Positions 16,733 through 26,500 of a stretch of 43,226 bases of DNA are shown here, piece by piece. Position numbers and translations under genes: made by a program. The notes below the pieces were generated by a model, which worked only from the letters and a program-made list of their open reading frames with translations, searched no databases and was not told the DNA's origin. The stretch is taken from positions 1 through 43,226 of the forward strand of contig CALXNS010000116.1 in NCBI GenBank assembly GCA_944389815.1. Direction: 5' to 3'. This stretch comes from an uncultured Victivallis sp. (lineage in GTDB: Bacteria > Verrucomicrobiota > Lentisphaeria > Victivallales > Victivallaceae). Within the stretch, counting starts at the first letter, position 1, and each line of letters starts with the position of its first letter.

Positions 16733-17731
16733 ATGAATTCACGGGAAAGGATGCTTGCGGCAATCGAATTCCGGCAACCTGACCGGATTCCGGTCTTCTA
16801 TCATGCCAGCAGCGCGGGATTGTACGTGCATGGCCGGAAATTGCTGGATCTGTTCCGGGCGCTCCCTCCCGACAATCAGATTGAATTCACCGCCGTTCCC
16901 CGACCGTCGCCGGAGTGGATCGATGCAGGCGGCAATTATCATGAATTCCGCCGCGACCGCTGGGGGACGACCTGGGAATATCTGATCTTCGGCATTCAGG
17001 GACATCCGAAGGTGTATGCGCTGACCGACTGGGAGAGTGCGAAACAATTCGTGTTTCCGCCGATCCCGGAATTCCGGGCGGTTCCGGAAGCGTACCGGAG
17101 GGAATATCTGCTCTTCGGCGGCGAAGGTTCACTTTTCGAATGCCCCTCCGGACTGCGTCCGTTCGACGAAGTGATGATGGACTTCTACACGGAAACGCCG
17201 GAACTGCTCGCATTCACGGATCGTCTGGTGGAATATTTCGGACGGATCAACGAACAGGCGCTCCGGGAGGGATATGACGTCTTCTGTTTCGGAGATGATT
17301 TCGGAACGCAGCAGAATGCGATCTTCCCGGCGGAATTATTCCGGAAAATCTTCACCCCGCGCTACCGGAAGCTCTTCGAACCGTTGAAGAAGGCGGGGAA
17401 AAAGATCCAGTTTCACTCCTGCGGGAAGATCGATTCGCTGCTGGATTGTTTCGCCGAACTGGGAATCGACATCCTCTGGCCGCAGCTTTCGCTCTACGGA
17501 CGCGATGAAGCGTTTCTCGAGCGTTGCGCCCGGTACCGGATCGCGTTGCTGCTGCATCCGGATCGGCAATATCTCATCCCGCGCGGCACGCCGGAGGAGA
17601 TTCGCGACTGGGTGCGGTTCGCGACGGAGCGCTACCGCGACGGCGGCGGAATCTTCTACGTTGAAATTGAAAATGACGCCCCCTGGGAAAATGTGAAAAC
17701 ATTACTGGAGTCGATCGAGGAATTCCGCTGA
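16733..17731 (+). CDS. Uroporphyrinogen decarboxylase (URO-D) superfamily protein, probable methyltransferase-type
   Basis: A 332-aa cytosolic protein. The N-terminus (MNSRERMLAAIEFRQPDRIPV) and QFHSCGKIDSLLDCFAELGID (in part FHSCGKIDSLL, about 223-233) are hallmarks of the non-heme URO-D branch that includes MtaA/CmuA-type methyltransferases. The HSCG motif provides a Zn-type His/Cys pair. True HemE carries a conserved Arg-rich substrate motif that I do not see. It lies 39 bases after the beta-mannosidase gene and upstream of the regulator, so it is probably catabolic. One possibility is handling methyl groups from methylated sugars. No corrinoid protein is encoded in the window, so the reaction is open. 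Confidence 0.8.
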   Translation: MNSRERMLAAIEFRQPDRIPVFYHASSAGLYVHGRKLLDLFRALPPDNQIEFTAVPRPSPEWIDAGGNYHEFRRDRWGTTWEYLIFGIQGHPKVYALTDWESAKQFVFPPIPEFRAVPEAYRREYLLFGGEGSLFECPSGLRPFDEVMMDFYTETPELLAFTDRLVEYFGRINEQALREGYDVFCFGDDFGTQQNAIFPAELFRKIFTPRYRKLFEPLKKAGKKIQFHSCGKIDSLLDCFAELGIDILWPQLSLYGRDEAFLERCARYRIALLLHPDRQYLIPRGTPEEIRDWVRFATERYRDGGGIFYVEIENDAPWENVKTLLESIEEFR

Positions 17732-17824
17732 CGCGGATTTCCGGAACAGCGAAAGCGACGCGTCCCGGTTCCGGTGCCGCGCGTCCGGAATACAACAGCA
17801 ATCAAATCATGGGAGAAATACGAC

Positions 17825-18679
17825 GTGGATCCGGCCAGAAGCAAGATTCTCAACGAATACCACCTCGCGCTCTTCCGGCTGACCGGAATCGTGACCGACT
17901 ACGTCAACTGCAACAATGAGACCTTTTCCGTCTGTCCCCCCTCCGACTGCAATCCCCTCTGTCGACTGATCCGGGAATATCCCGAAGGGTGCGAAGCGTG
18001 CAACCAGTCGACGCGGAACAACGTGGCGATCAGCCAGACGAAGCGCCAGAGCCGCTGTTACCGCTGTCATGCCGGGATGATCGACGTGATTGTGCCGCTC
18101 TTCTCCGCGGACAAATACCTTGGAGCATTGACGACCGGGCAGGTGTTCGACGCGCCGCCGACGCCGGAGATGTTCCAGGAGTTTTTGAAAACCCACCGCT
18201 ATCTGAAGCAGCCGGAGGCGGAATTGAGACGGCTGTATTTCGGGGTGCAAATCTACACCCCGGAACAGATCGCCGCATTGATCAATCTTCTGGAAATCTT
18301 CGGCAATTACGTGGTCGAAACCGAGGACAAATTGAAGTTCCTCGAATCGGTCAATGAAAAGCGCCAGATCCAGGCGGCGCGCAGTTTCATAGAACTGCAC
18401 TGCAATTCGCAGCTCTCGATCAGTTACATCGCCAGCCAGGTTTCGCTGAGCGAAAGCCATTTCTGCCATCTTTTCCGCCAGGAAACCGGCACCACCCCGA
18501 TTCAGTATCTGAACCGGACCCGCATCAGCCGCGCCATGGAACTCCTCCGCAACACCGACAAGTCCATCACCGAAATCGCAATGGAGTGCGGGTTCAGCAA
18601 TCTCACCCATTTCAACCGCATGTTCCGTAAATTCGCTGCTGAAAGTCCGCGAAATTATAGAAAAAAGCAAAAAAAGTAA
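17825..18679 (+). CDS. PocR-domain AraC-family transcriptional regulator
   Basis: 284 aa if started at GTG 17825, which has GGGAG 9 bases upstream. An earlier in-frame GTG at 17774 has no ribosome site and adds a poorly folded leader. Residues about 10-160 form a PocR ligand-sensing domain with its Cys-rich signature (CPPSDCNPLC, CEACNQ, CYRCHAGM). The C-terminal 100 residues hold the two AraC helix-turn-helix motifs (ISYIASQVSLSESHFCHLF and ITEIAMECGFSNLTHFNRMF), with the conserved TPIQYLNRTRISRA between them. PocR domains are predicted to sense small organic ligands, and AraC proteins usually activate catabolic operons. The likely targets are the divergent region at 14397-14719 and the gap before 18859 (inference). 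Confidence 0.88.
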   Translation: MDPARSKILNEYHLALFRLTGIVTDYVNCNNETFSVCPPSDCNPLCRLIREYPEGCEACNQSTRNNVAISQTKRQSRCYRCHAGMIDVIVPLFSADKYLGALTTGQVFDAPPTPEMFQEFLKTHRYLKQPEAELRRLYFGVQIYTPEQIAALINLLEIFGNYVVETEDKLKFLESVNEKRQIQAARSFIELHCNSQLSISYIASQVSLSESHFCHLFRQETGTTPIQYLNRTRISRAMELLRNTDKSITEIAMECGFSNLTHFNRMFRKFAAESPRNYRKKQKK

Positions 18680-18858
18680 AGTTTTTCACAAAATAGTGGA
18701 AGTTTTTTTCTGCCACCCCGGGCATAATATATTCAGGTCGCATTCCGGCGGATCGGCAAATTGTTGAGCGGCGAAAAAAACGTTTCTCCCCTGCCCCGTC
18801 GGGACGGCGATGCAAAGTGAAATGCAGTCATTGAACAACCTGACAAGCGGGGTATGGT
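18680..18858. promoter_or_regulatory. Intergenic region before the deacetylase operon
   Basis: 179 bases, AT-rich in the first third. CATAAT at 18723-18728 is a possible -10 (5 of 6), without a good -35 at standard spacing. This is the only sizeable gap before the run of genes 18859-33638, so its promoter is likely here. No terminator is visible after the regulator gene. Confidence 0.4.
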
Positions 18859-19554
18859 ATGGCGGAAAGGGTATTGTTTCTCGGCGCACATCTGGATGAT
18901 TCGGTCATCTCATCGGGCGGAACAATTCGTAAATTCGTGGAAGCGGGCGTTGAAGTAAGTGTCGTCTGTTTCGGCAACGGCGACGAAGCCTTCACTCGAC
19001 CGGACGGGCGCGCGGATGCGGTACGGCGCTTCAAGGCGGACGCCGCGCGCGCCTACGAAATTCTGGGAGTAAGCAATTTCGAGTGTCACGACGTTCCGGA
19101 TTTCGCCGTCTGCCAGAACCGGGAAACCTACCGCGAGTGCATCCGGGCCATCCGAAAATACAAACCACAGGTGATCTTCGGCCACAACTGGGCGGAATAT
19201 TTCCAGCATCACGAAATGGCCTCCACCAGCCGCGACGCCTGGTATCAGAGCGGCTGGGAGTGCAGTGCCGATCTCGGGCCGTCATGGCAGGCGAAACGTT
19301 ACTTCCACTTCGAGGTGCTCGACGTCTTGCAGTCGCCGACCCACATGATCGACATCACCTCGACCTTCGAGGCGAAGATGGCCGCGTGGAATCAGTTCGA
19401 ATCCGCGCAGGAGCATCTGGGTTCTCTCGCCCGGCAGCTCGAAGCGCGGGCGGCGTACCACGGCTCCAGAATCGGCACGAAATACGCGGAGGCGTTCCGG
19501 CAGTCCTTCTATCTGCCGGAAGCGGTTCTTGATCTGGAGGATCTGTTGAAATGA
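18859..19554 (+). CDS. PIG-L (LmbE-type) zinc-dependent deacetylase
   Basis: A 231-aa cytosolic enzyme. The zinc motif AHLDD (10-14) is the family's AHPDD, and HHEMAS near residues 117-122 supplies the third metal His. PIG-L/LmbE proteins remove N-acetyl groups from GlcNAc-containing molecules. Here the Pro of the classic motif is Leu, a tolerated variant. The start at 18859 gives a product beginning right at the first strand. Its last bases overlap the next start as ATGA, so the two deacetylases are translated together. A role in removing acetyl groups from an imported amino sugar is inferred from the neighbouring isomerase and NodB-fold gene. Confidence 0.85.
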   Translation: MAERVLFLGAHLDDSVISSGGTIRKFVEAGVEVSVVCFGNGDEAFTRPDGRADAVRRFKADAARAYEILGVSNFECHDVPDFAVCQNRETYRECIRAIRKYKPQVIFGHNWAEYFQHHEMASTSRDAWYQSGWECSADLGPSWQAKRYFHFEVLDVLQSPTHMIDITSTFEAKMAAWNQFESAQEHLGSLARQLEARAAYHGSRIGTKYAEAFRQSFYLPEAVLDLEDLLK

Positions 19555-20456
19555 AGAAAGACGAAATGTTTTTCGGCTTCACCGTCGACGACGTCGCACT
19601 TGACGGGTGGTCAACCCCGGAACACCTCAACAACTTGATCGATTTCTGCAATCAGCGCCGGATTGCGGCGACCTTTTTCGCCGTGCCGGAAAACGAGGAG
19701 GGCGTCACGCTCGGCGACCGCGGAGAATATGCTCCGGTTCTACGCAAACTGCTCGATTCCGGTCACGAGATCGGCCAGCACGGCATCCGGCACGACAGGT
19801 TCGAGATCGGCATTCCGCCGCAGATGATTCTGGAACTGCCGCACGAAGGGCCGGCCCGGAAATTCCTCGCGGAAAACCGCGAACGGCTCGCGGCGGAGTT
19901 GACGGTTCCGACCATCCGCCGCCGGCTCGCATACGGCCGCGAAATTCTTGAATCCGCGCTCGGCGCGCCGGTTCGGGGATTCCGGGCGCCCTCGCTGCAG
20001 ACGTGCGAAAATCTCTACCAGGCGCTCGGCGAGGAGAAATATCTCTTCGACTCCTCGGCCTGTCTTCAGGAAACCGGCTGGGATTATCTCAACGGTCGCT
20101 GCGACGTTCCGCCGCGGGAGATCACCCGTGCCCGGTTCGATTCCCTGCAGAAGATTCCGGCGGTTCCGACCTGGCCGCTCACGACGGATTACAGCTGGTT
20201 TCTCACGCAGGATCATTATGCGTTGAGCATGGAACTTGCCCGGCATGATTTCCGGCAGTGCCGGGCGGCGGGGATTCCCTTCGTCACGGTCTGCCACGTC
20301 TCGCCGGTTCAGGAAGGCGAAGAAAATTGCGGCTTCCGTTTCTGGGACGAATTCATCGCGTGGATGCGCGAAGAGGCGGAGCGCGAAAACTTCGAACTGC
20401 AAAGTGCAACCCTCGGTGAAATCACCGGAAAAATGAAAGATGAATCATGGAATTAG
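19551..20456 (+). CDS. NodB-fold polysaccharide deacetylase-like protein (cytosolic)
   Basis: 301 aa, with no signal peptide, unlike most wall or chitin deacetylases. Motif 1 is TVDDVALDG with D13/D14. Motif 2 is GQHGIRHD with H77 and H81. Motif 3 is VRGFRAPSLQ. The layout RIAATFFAV, then GHEIGQHG, is the usual NodB-homology order. It therefore probably hydrolyses an amide or N-acyl bond on a soluble substrate. The start overlaps the PIG-L stop (ATGA), and its end overlaps the next gene by 10 bases. Two different deacetylases encoded back to back suggest a substrate with two acyl groups, or sequential steps; this is inference. Confidence 0.8.
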   Translation: MKKDEMFFGFTVDDVALDGWSTPEHLNNLIDFCNQRRIAATFFAVPENEEGVTLGDRGEYAPVLRKLLDSGHEIGQHGIRHDRFEIGIPPQMILELPHEGPARKFLAENRERLAAELTVPTIRRRLAYGREILESALGAPVRGFRAPSLQTCENLYQALGEEKYLFDSSACLQETGWDYLNGRCDVPPREITRARFDSLQKIPAVPTWPLTTDYSWFLTQDHYALSMELARHDFRQCRAAGIPFVTVCHVSPVQEGEENCGFRFWDEFIAWMREEAERENFELQSATLGEITGKMKDESWN

Positions 20457-21922
20457 TCACCTCCTTTGAATCCGGCGGCAGCAAACCCTTCGGCGACGTC
20501 TTCACCCGTAAAATGGAACTCCCCGCCATGGCGGTCGGGATTCTGGGACTTGGATACTTCGAATACTGGCGGATGTATCCCGCTCTCCGCGAAACTGTTC
20601 GGCAGGATCTCGACCGGATTGTCGCGCGGCTGCAAAAGGAGCTGCCCGGTGTCCGCACCGTCTACCCCGGCATGGTCGACACCCTCGACCGGGCGGGCGA
20701 AGCGGGAGACCAATTCGCCGCCGAACAAGTGAGCGCGGTGATCGTCGTGGCCGGAACCTATTTGCCGGACTTCATCACGCTTGAGGCGCTGAACCGGATT
20801 CCCGGCGAACCGGAACTGATTTTATTCAACACGCAGAACGGGGCGGATCTCTCGCCCGACGATCAATATGTCGACACGATGCGCAACAGTTCGCTGATCG
20901 CGATCAGCCAGCTGACCGGTTCGTTGCGCAAGATGAAGCGCGAATATCAGGTCGTGGTCGGCGACAGCTGCGACCCGGAGGCGTATCGGAAAATCCGTGC
21001 GCATGTGGAAGCGCTCCGCGCGGTGCGGCAGCTGCGTCATTCGACCTTCGGCTTGATCGGTCACGTGTTCCGCGGGATGTACGATCTGGAATTCGACCGG
21101 GCTCGGGTGCGCGGATTTCTGGGCCCGGAAATTCTGGCGCTCCGGCCGGATTTTCTGGTCGAATGCTGGGAAGAGGTGCCGCAGGAGGAGACCGCCGCCG
21201 CCGCGGACGCGCTGTTGAAACGTTTCCCGTGCCGCGACGTGGATCTCGACGACATCCGACGCTCCTGCCGGATCGGGCTTGCGATGCGCCGGCTCTGCCG
21301 GAAGTTCGATCTGGACGGACTCTGCTTCCTCGGACAGCATTATCTGGAGAAGATCACCGGCGCTCCGGCCCGGATGGGCGCGTCGATGCTGCTGGAAGAG
21401 GATCACATCCCGGTCTGCTGCGAAGGAGATATCGGCGGCCTGGTGATGATGACGCTGCTGCAGAACTTCACCGGCAGCGCGCCGTTCCAGGCCGAATGGG
21501 GGCAGTTCGATTTGAAGAACAACGCGCTCTTCCTGCTCGGCCACGGCATCGGCGCGCCCGCGCTGGCCGGAGAGAACGGCGAAGTGGTGCTGACCCATTC
21601 GCCGGAAGAGTGGGGTTTCAAGGGCAGCGGTTTGAATTACGAACTCATCCTGAAGCCGGGTACGGTCACGATGGGTCATTTCCTGAATACGGGCGACAGC
21701 TGGCGGCTTCTGGTCTCGCGCGGGGAATCGCTCGGATTCCCGCGGTTGAACTGCAGCGAACTGCATGCGATGGTCAAAGTGCAGAGCCCGGTGCGCGAAT
21801 ATCTGACGCGGGTGCTGGAAAAAGGTGCCGCCCACCATCTGATCGTTGCGCATGGCGATGTAGTTGAGGAGCTGCTGCATGCCGCAAGACGCATGCGGAT
21901 CGAATCGTTTTTCATCGAATAG
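20447..21922 (+). CDS. L-fucose/L-arabinose isomerase-family protein
   Basis: A 491-aa cytosolic protein of the FucI/AraA superfamily. The N-terminal half has Rossmann-like repeats with VSAVIVVAGTYLPDF and HSTFGLIGHVFRGMYDLE. The C-terminal half has the metal-site region VCCEGDIGGLVMMTLL (Glu and Asp ligands) and LLGHGIGAPAL. Members convert aldoses to ketoses with Mn2+. It overlaps the NodB-fold gene by 10 bases (ATG 20447). It is clearly in the fucose/arabinose isomerase-related group but I cannot say which sugar it uses. Placed after two deacetylases, it may act on the deacetylated product (inference). Confidence 0.82.
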   Translation: MELVTSFESGGSKPFGDVFTRKMELPAMAVGILGLGYFEYWRMYPALRETVRQDLDRIVARLQKELPGVRTVYPGMVDTLDRAGEAGDQFAAEQVSAVIVVAGTYLPDFITLEALNRIPGEPELILFNTQNGADLSPDDQYVDTMRNSSLIAISQLTGSLRKMKREYQVVVGDSCDPEAYRKIRAHVEALRAVRQLRHSTFGLIGHVFRGMYDLEFDRARVRGFLGPEILALRPDFLVECWEEVPQEETAAAADALLKRFPCRDVDLDDIRRSCRIGLAMRRLCRKFDLDGLCFLGQHYLEKITGAPARMGASMLLEEDHIPVCCEGDIGGLVMMTLLQNFTGSAPFQAEWGQFDLKNNALFLLGHGIGAPALAGENGEVVLTHSPEEWGFKGSGLNYELILKPGTVTMGHFLNTGDSWRLLVSRGESLGFPRLNCSELHAMVKVQSPVREYLTRVLEKGAAHHLIVAHGDVVEELLHAARRMRIESFFIE

Positions 21923-21967
21923 AAACGAAATAAAACAATAAAATAAAATCAAACACCAGAGGAAAAC

Positions 21968-23134
21968 ATGAAAATCTCCAGAGAGGAATTTCGCCGGCGC
22001 ATCGAGCGCATTCAAGCGGAACTGGAAAAGGAAAATCTCGATGCCGCCGCGGTCTACGGCGACGAATACCGCCGGGAAAGTCTGCGTTACGTCACGAATT
22101 TCTGGCCGATCTTCGAACGGGGAATGCTGTTCATTCCGCGTTGTGGCGAGCCGGTTTTCGCCGGAGCGCCGGAGGGCGAACAGTATGCGACCGAGCAGTG
22201 TGTGTGGCCGGACATCCGCAACGTCCGTGAATTCGCGTGCGTTTCGGTGCCGGAGACGATCGATTATCCGCTGGCGAAGTTTTCGAGTTTCCGGGAAATT
22301 CTTGCTCAAGTGATGCCGCGCGGCGGCCGCCTCGGATTGGTCGGCACCTTCGATCTGCCCGGCCCGATCTTCCAGCGGCTGGACGCGGCCTTCGAAGGCG
22401 AAATCGTTCCGGCGGACGGCCTGATGACCCGGATGCGGCTGCGCAAGAGCCCGGACGAAATCGCCTGTTTGCGCAAAGCCGGCGAAATCGCCTGCATCGC
22501 TTATCGCGCGCTGCTGGAAGCGGCGATTCCCGGCAAAACCGAACTCTTCGCGGCGGGCGCGGCCGAAGGCGCCGCCCGTCAGGCGGGAGCGGAAGCGATC
22601 GCCTTCACGGTGTTCGGCAGCGGCCAACGGGCGGCGACGATCATCGGACGCCCGACGGAGAAGGTGATCGAATCGGGCGACATGGTCATGGCGGCGCTGG
22701 CGGTGCAGTATGCCGGATACATTTCAACGGTGGAATACCCCTTCGTTGCCGGTGAAGCTACTCCGGAGCAGAAAGCGTTTCTCGGAGCGCTCTTCGATGC
22801 GGCCAACGCGCAATACAGTGTGCTGCGTCCGGGATTGAAGGCCGCCGACATGGTTCGGACGGTGAAGCAGGTCTTCGCCCGTCACGGTCTTTCGCAATAT
22901 GACGTTTATCCGCCGATGCACGGGATCGGGCTGGCGGAAGCGGAGTCGCCGTATCCGGACGAAAGTGCGGATTATGCGTTCGAAGTCGGCATGTGCGTCA
23001 ATTCAGACATCAGTCTTTTCGGCCATCCGCACGGTTCCAACCGCATTGAGGAAGGGTTTGTCTTCACGGAAAACGGAGTGGAATCGTTGACTCCGCTGAT
23101 TCGGGAACTGGTGGCGAAGGGGGTGGAACGATGA
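21968..23134 (+). CDS. M24 (aminopeptidase P/creatinase-fold) protein with degenerate metal site
   Basis: A 388-aa protein with the two-domain layout of Xaa-Pro dipeptidases and creatinase: N-terminal domain about 1-155, LRKSPDEIACLRKAGEIA linker helix, pita-bread domain about 160-380. The usual metal ligands are largely gone. The two Asp positions fall in GDMVMAALAV (no Asp) and YISTVEYPF (Thr at 254). The first His motif reads ATIIGRP. H318 in MHGIG and E361/E362 remain. Creatinase also works without metal, but its catalytic His region is not preserved either. SD AGAGG precedes ATG 21968; the end overlaps the ASRT-like gene (ATGA). Either an unusual hydrolase or a binding protein; true peptidase activity is doubtful. 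Confidence 0.82.
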   Translation: MKISREEFRRRIERIQAELEKENLDAAAVYGDEYRRESLRYVTNFWPIFERGMLFIPRCGEPVFAGAPEGEQYATEQCVWPDIRNVREFACVSVPETIDYPLAKFSSFREILAQVMPRGGRLGLVGTFDLPGPIFQRLDAAFEGEIVPADGLMTRMRLRKSPDEIACLRKAGEIACIAYRALLEAAIPGKTELFAAGAAEGAARQAGAEAIAFTVFGSGQRAATIIGRPTEKVIESGDMVMAALAVQYAGYISTVEYPFVAGEATPEQKAFLGALFDAANAQYSVLRPGLKAADMVRTVKQVFARHGLSQYDVYPPMHGIGLAEAESPYPDESADYAFEVGMCVNSDISLFGHPHGSNRIEEGFVFTENGVESLTPLIRELVAKGVER

Positions 23135-23499
23135 CCGGCGGCGCGAAAATCTGGTACTTCCCCGACGGTTATCTTCCGGAGAAGAAGTCGAATGGCGAAA
23201 TGGAAGCACACGAAGCCTTGATGCTCTTCAACACTGCGGAAGAGGACGTCAAAGTGGAGCTGGACATCTATTTTTCGGATCGTCCCCCGGTGCGGGCGGT
23301 AAAACTCACGGTTCCGGCCGAACGGGTTTACACGATCCGTCTCGATCACCCGGACGAACTCAATGGAACGGTCATTCCGCCGCTCACGCAATATGCGCTG
23401 CGGGTACGCGCCTCGCACCCGATTGTCGCGCAATTCGGGCGGCTGGACACCACGCAGCCGAACATGGCGTACTACACCGGCGTCGGCTTCTGCGAATAG
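23131..23499 (+). CDS. ASRT-like (sensory rhodopsin transducer family) small-molecule-binding protein
   Basis: 122 aa, all beta. IWYFPDGYLP, AHEALMLFNTAEEDV, LDIYFSDRPP and VAQFGRLDTTQPN match the Anabaena sensory rhodopsin transducer (ASRT) superfamily. Despite the name, most members are in non-phototrophs, lie in sugar-metabolism operons, and have been predicted to bind small molecules such as sugars. No rhodopsin gene is present here. The start overlaps the M24 gene end by 4 bases, so the two products are probably made in fixed ratio and may act together. Role as a cytosolic sugar-binding or sensing protein is inference. Confidence 0.85.
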   Translation: MTGGAKIWYFPDGYLPEKKSNGEMEAHEALMLFNTAEEDVKVELDIYFSDRPPVRAVKLTVPAERVYTIRLDHPDELNGTVIPPLTQYALRVRASHPIVAQFGRLDTTQPNMAYYTGVGFCE

Positions 23500-23527
23500 A
23501 TTACTTCACGGGGAGTTTTATTAACCT

Positions 23528-26500
23528 ATGAAAAACAAGATCCGGCATCTGGCGGCCGTATTCTGCTGCGGCCTTTGCGGATTTTCCGCCGCGGCACTGG
23601 AAAATCCCGGTTTTGAGACACTTAACAGTACGGGCGACTTCCCCGTCGGCTGGGGAAAACACTGGCTGAACACGGGAGACTTCAACATTGTCACCTCTCC
23701 GGAAGAAGCCTGCACCGGTTCCGTTGCGCTGAAAATCTCTCACGCCGGCGAAGGTGCTCCGTCGCCGTTCGCCACGGTCGGCAGCAGCCGGATCAAACTT
23801 TCCGACAAGCGCGCGTTTACCGTGAGCGTCCGGGCTCGCGGGAAAGGGCGCCTCGGCATCAACACTTATCTCTACGGCTCGATGAACTATCTGGTTCCGT
23901 TGACCGCGGAGGAGGAATTTTTCCAGTGGTTCACGGTCGATTCCGATCAATACCAGGAGTTCACTGCTTCGTTTACCGTGCCGGAAAAAGGGAAGATTCC
24001 GGCGGATGGGAATATTTTCGTCGTCGATGAATTCGAAGTGCTTTTCAACATTCAGGGGGGCACTGTTTATCTGGATGATGTGGAACTTTATTTTCAGGGC
24101 GAAAAAGTCATCCGCCCGAACGCCTTCTTCGACGCGTCCCGTCCGTCGCTGATCACCCTGCCCCGCCTCGCTGAAGCTCCGAAACTCGACGGCGAACTCG
24201 ATGACGCGGTCTGGTCACAGGCGGCCGCCACGACCGGATTCCGGACGCTGGATGATAAAATCGCGCCGCAGCAGTGCACCTTTTATGCCGGATACGACGA
24301 CCGGAACTTATACTTCGCCTTCCACTCTCCGCAGCACGCATTGATGCTGGCGCAGGGGCCGACCGGACGGGAGATCACGCTCGGACCGAATATGGAAGCG
24401 GTGGAGATCTGGCTTCAGCCGCCGAATTCTCCGGCGATGCAGTTCATCGGCGTTCCTTCCGGCGGCTTGAATACCGCCAGCACGGAGACGCAGCGCGCCA
24501 ACTGGGGAAAAAATGTGCAATACGCCAGCAAAGTTCTGGAAAGCAGCGAAATGGCCGGCGGCATCCTGACGCTGGGCGACAAGCTCTGGACGGGGGAAAT
24601 CGTCATCCCGTTCGCCGACCTCGGTGTGAAACCGCCGCAGGACGGCGATGTGTGGCGCATCAATTTCTGTCGGGACTTTTCCGTTCCGGAAGGCAGCGCA
24701 AGAGCTCAGAGCGACTGGACCACCTGGGCGCAGGTAGGAAACTCCTTCGCCAATGTGGACAAATTCGGTTACGCCCGGTTTTCAAACAGCGGAAAACCGT
24801 TCCGGCTGAGCGGGTTCGGCGTGCCGCAGGAGGGGGCGCTCCGCCTGACCGGTTCCGCACCGGCGGGAACGCAACTCGCAGGACAAATTCTGCTGCGCAA
24901 TCAGGAAAAACAGGTCGTTTCGCGCATCGAACAGCTCACGCAGGACGGCGAATTCGAACTTGCCGAAACCATCCGCACCACCGCGCGCGGAGTCACTCCG
25001 ATGGAGCTGCTGTTTTCCGCCCGCGATGAGGCCGGAAATGAAATCGCCCAGGGGCAGTTGTCATTCTCGCTGATGCCGACATTCTGGATCAGTTCAAAAC
25101 TCTTCTACGGCCGGCAAGTGATCGATGTTTCCGTGGACGCCAGTCGTTCGGAACTGCCTCCGGGATGTGTCGCGGAAATCGGCCTTTACGCCCCCGGCGG
25201 CAATACGGCGCTGGCGTCGGCGTCGCAGGAAATCAGTCAGGAGAATGCCAAATTCGTGCTGCCGTTGAAGTTCGATCAAATTCCACCCGGGGACTACCTC
25301 CTCCGCGGCGTGGTGCGCGACTCGGCCGGTAACGAAATCGCCTCCACGGTCGAATCTCAGAACATCCCCGCCAAACCGCACTGGCTGGGCAATCAGATCG
25401 GGATTTCGGACAAAGTGCCGCCGCCGTTCACCCCGGTGACGGTCGACGGGAACCGCGTCGGCGTCGTCCTGCGGGAATATCTCCTCGGCGACAACGGCTT
25501 GCCGAAACAGATCACCGCCCGCGGCATGGAACTTCTCGCCGCTCCGGCAAATTTCGCGGCAGTCGTGAACGGGAAACCGGTCGAATGGAATTTCAAACCG
25601 CTTGCGATGACCTCCCACAACGACGTTGGCGCGGAATTCGATTTCGCCGCCGAATCGGAATTCCTTGACTTGAAGGGAACTTTGCGCATCGAATACGACG
25701 GATTCGCCATCTGGAATGCGACGTTGACGCCGAAAACCCGAGTGACGCTCAATTCACTTCAGTTCCAAATTCCGATGAAGGAAGAATTCGCTTACTTCGG
25801 CCGCGGCGACGGTTTCACCGTCGGCAGCATTCTGCAGGATCGTTACACGACCGTACCGGGCCGGGAGGATCTGATCACGCTCGGCAATACGGTTACCGAA
25901 TGGGGTTCATGGCAGTACTGCCGCACCGGCTGGGCGTGGCCGGAGACGTTCTTCAACGAGGTTTATCTGGGGAGTGATCAGGCGGGATTCAGCCTGATGA
26001 CCGAGGGAGCCAGGAACATTCACGGCCCGAAATACGCGACGATGACTCCCGAAAAGGAACAACATTCCGTCGAGCTTGCGGTCAATCTGGTCAGCGAACC
26101 AATTACGCTGGAATCTCCGCTCGAATATTCCTATTTTTACCAGACCATGCCGCTGCGACCGGAGCCGAAGGATCCGAAGGTGTGGCACATCAATTACGAC
26201 CCCGGCAGCGCTTACAACGGCACGTTGCCCGGTTACTCCACGCCGGAAGCGAAGGAGTATCTCGCCAACACCTATGCGGGACACGCCTATTACGACCTGA
26301 CTCCCGACGGTTATCCGAGAGTGGCGGATCCGGAACGCGTCAAGAAGGCGATCGATGATTTTCACAAGCTCGGTTTGAACAAGCTCGTTCACAACCTCTG
26401 GTACGGCGCGATCGCCGATTCACTCCCGGAATATCAGATCTTCGGCGCGGAATGGGATGCGCTGCCGAAATTCGGCTGGAGCACGCCCAACAGCCACCTG

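Noticed and set aside
17746..17800. GACGCG/CGCGTC hairpin before the regulator gene
   Set aside because: Short stem, long loop and no T-run; not supported as a terminator.
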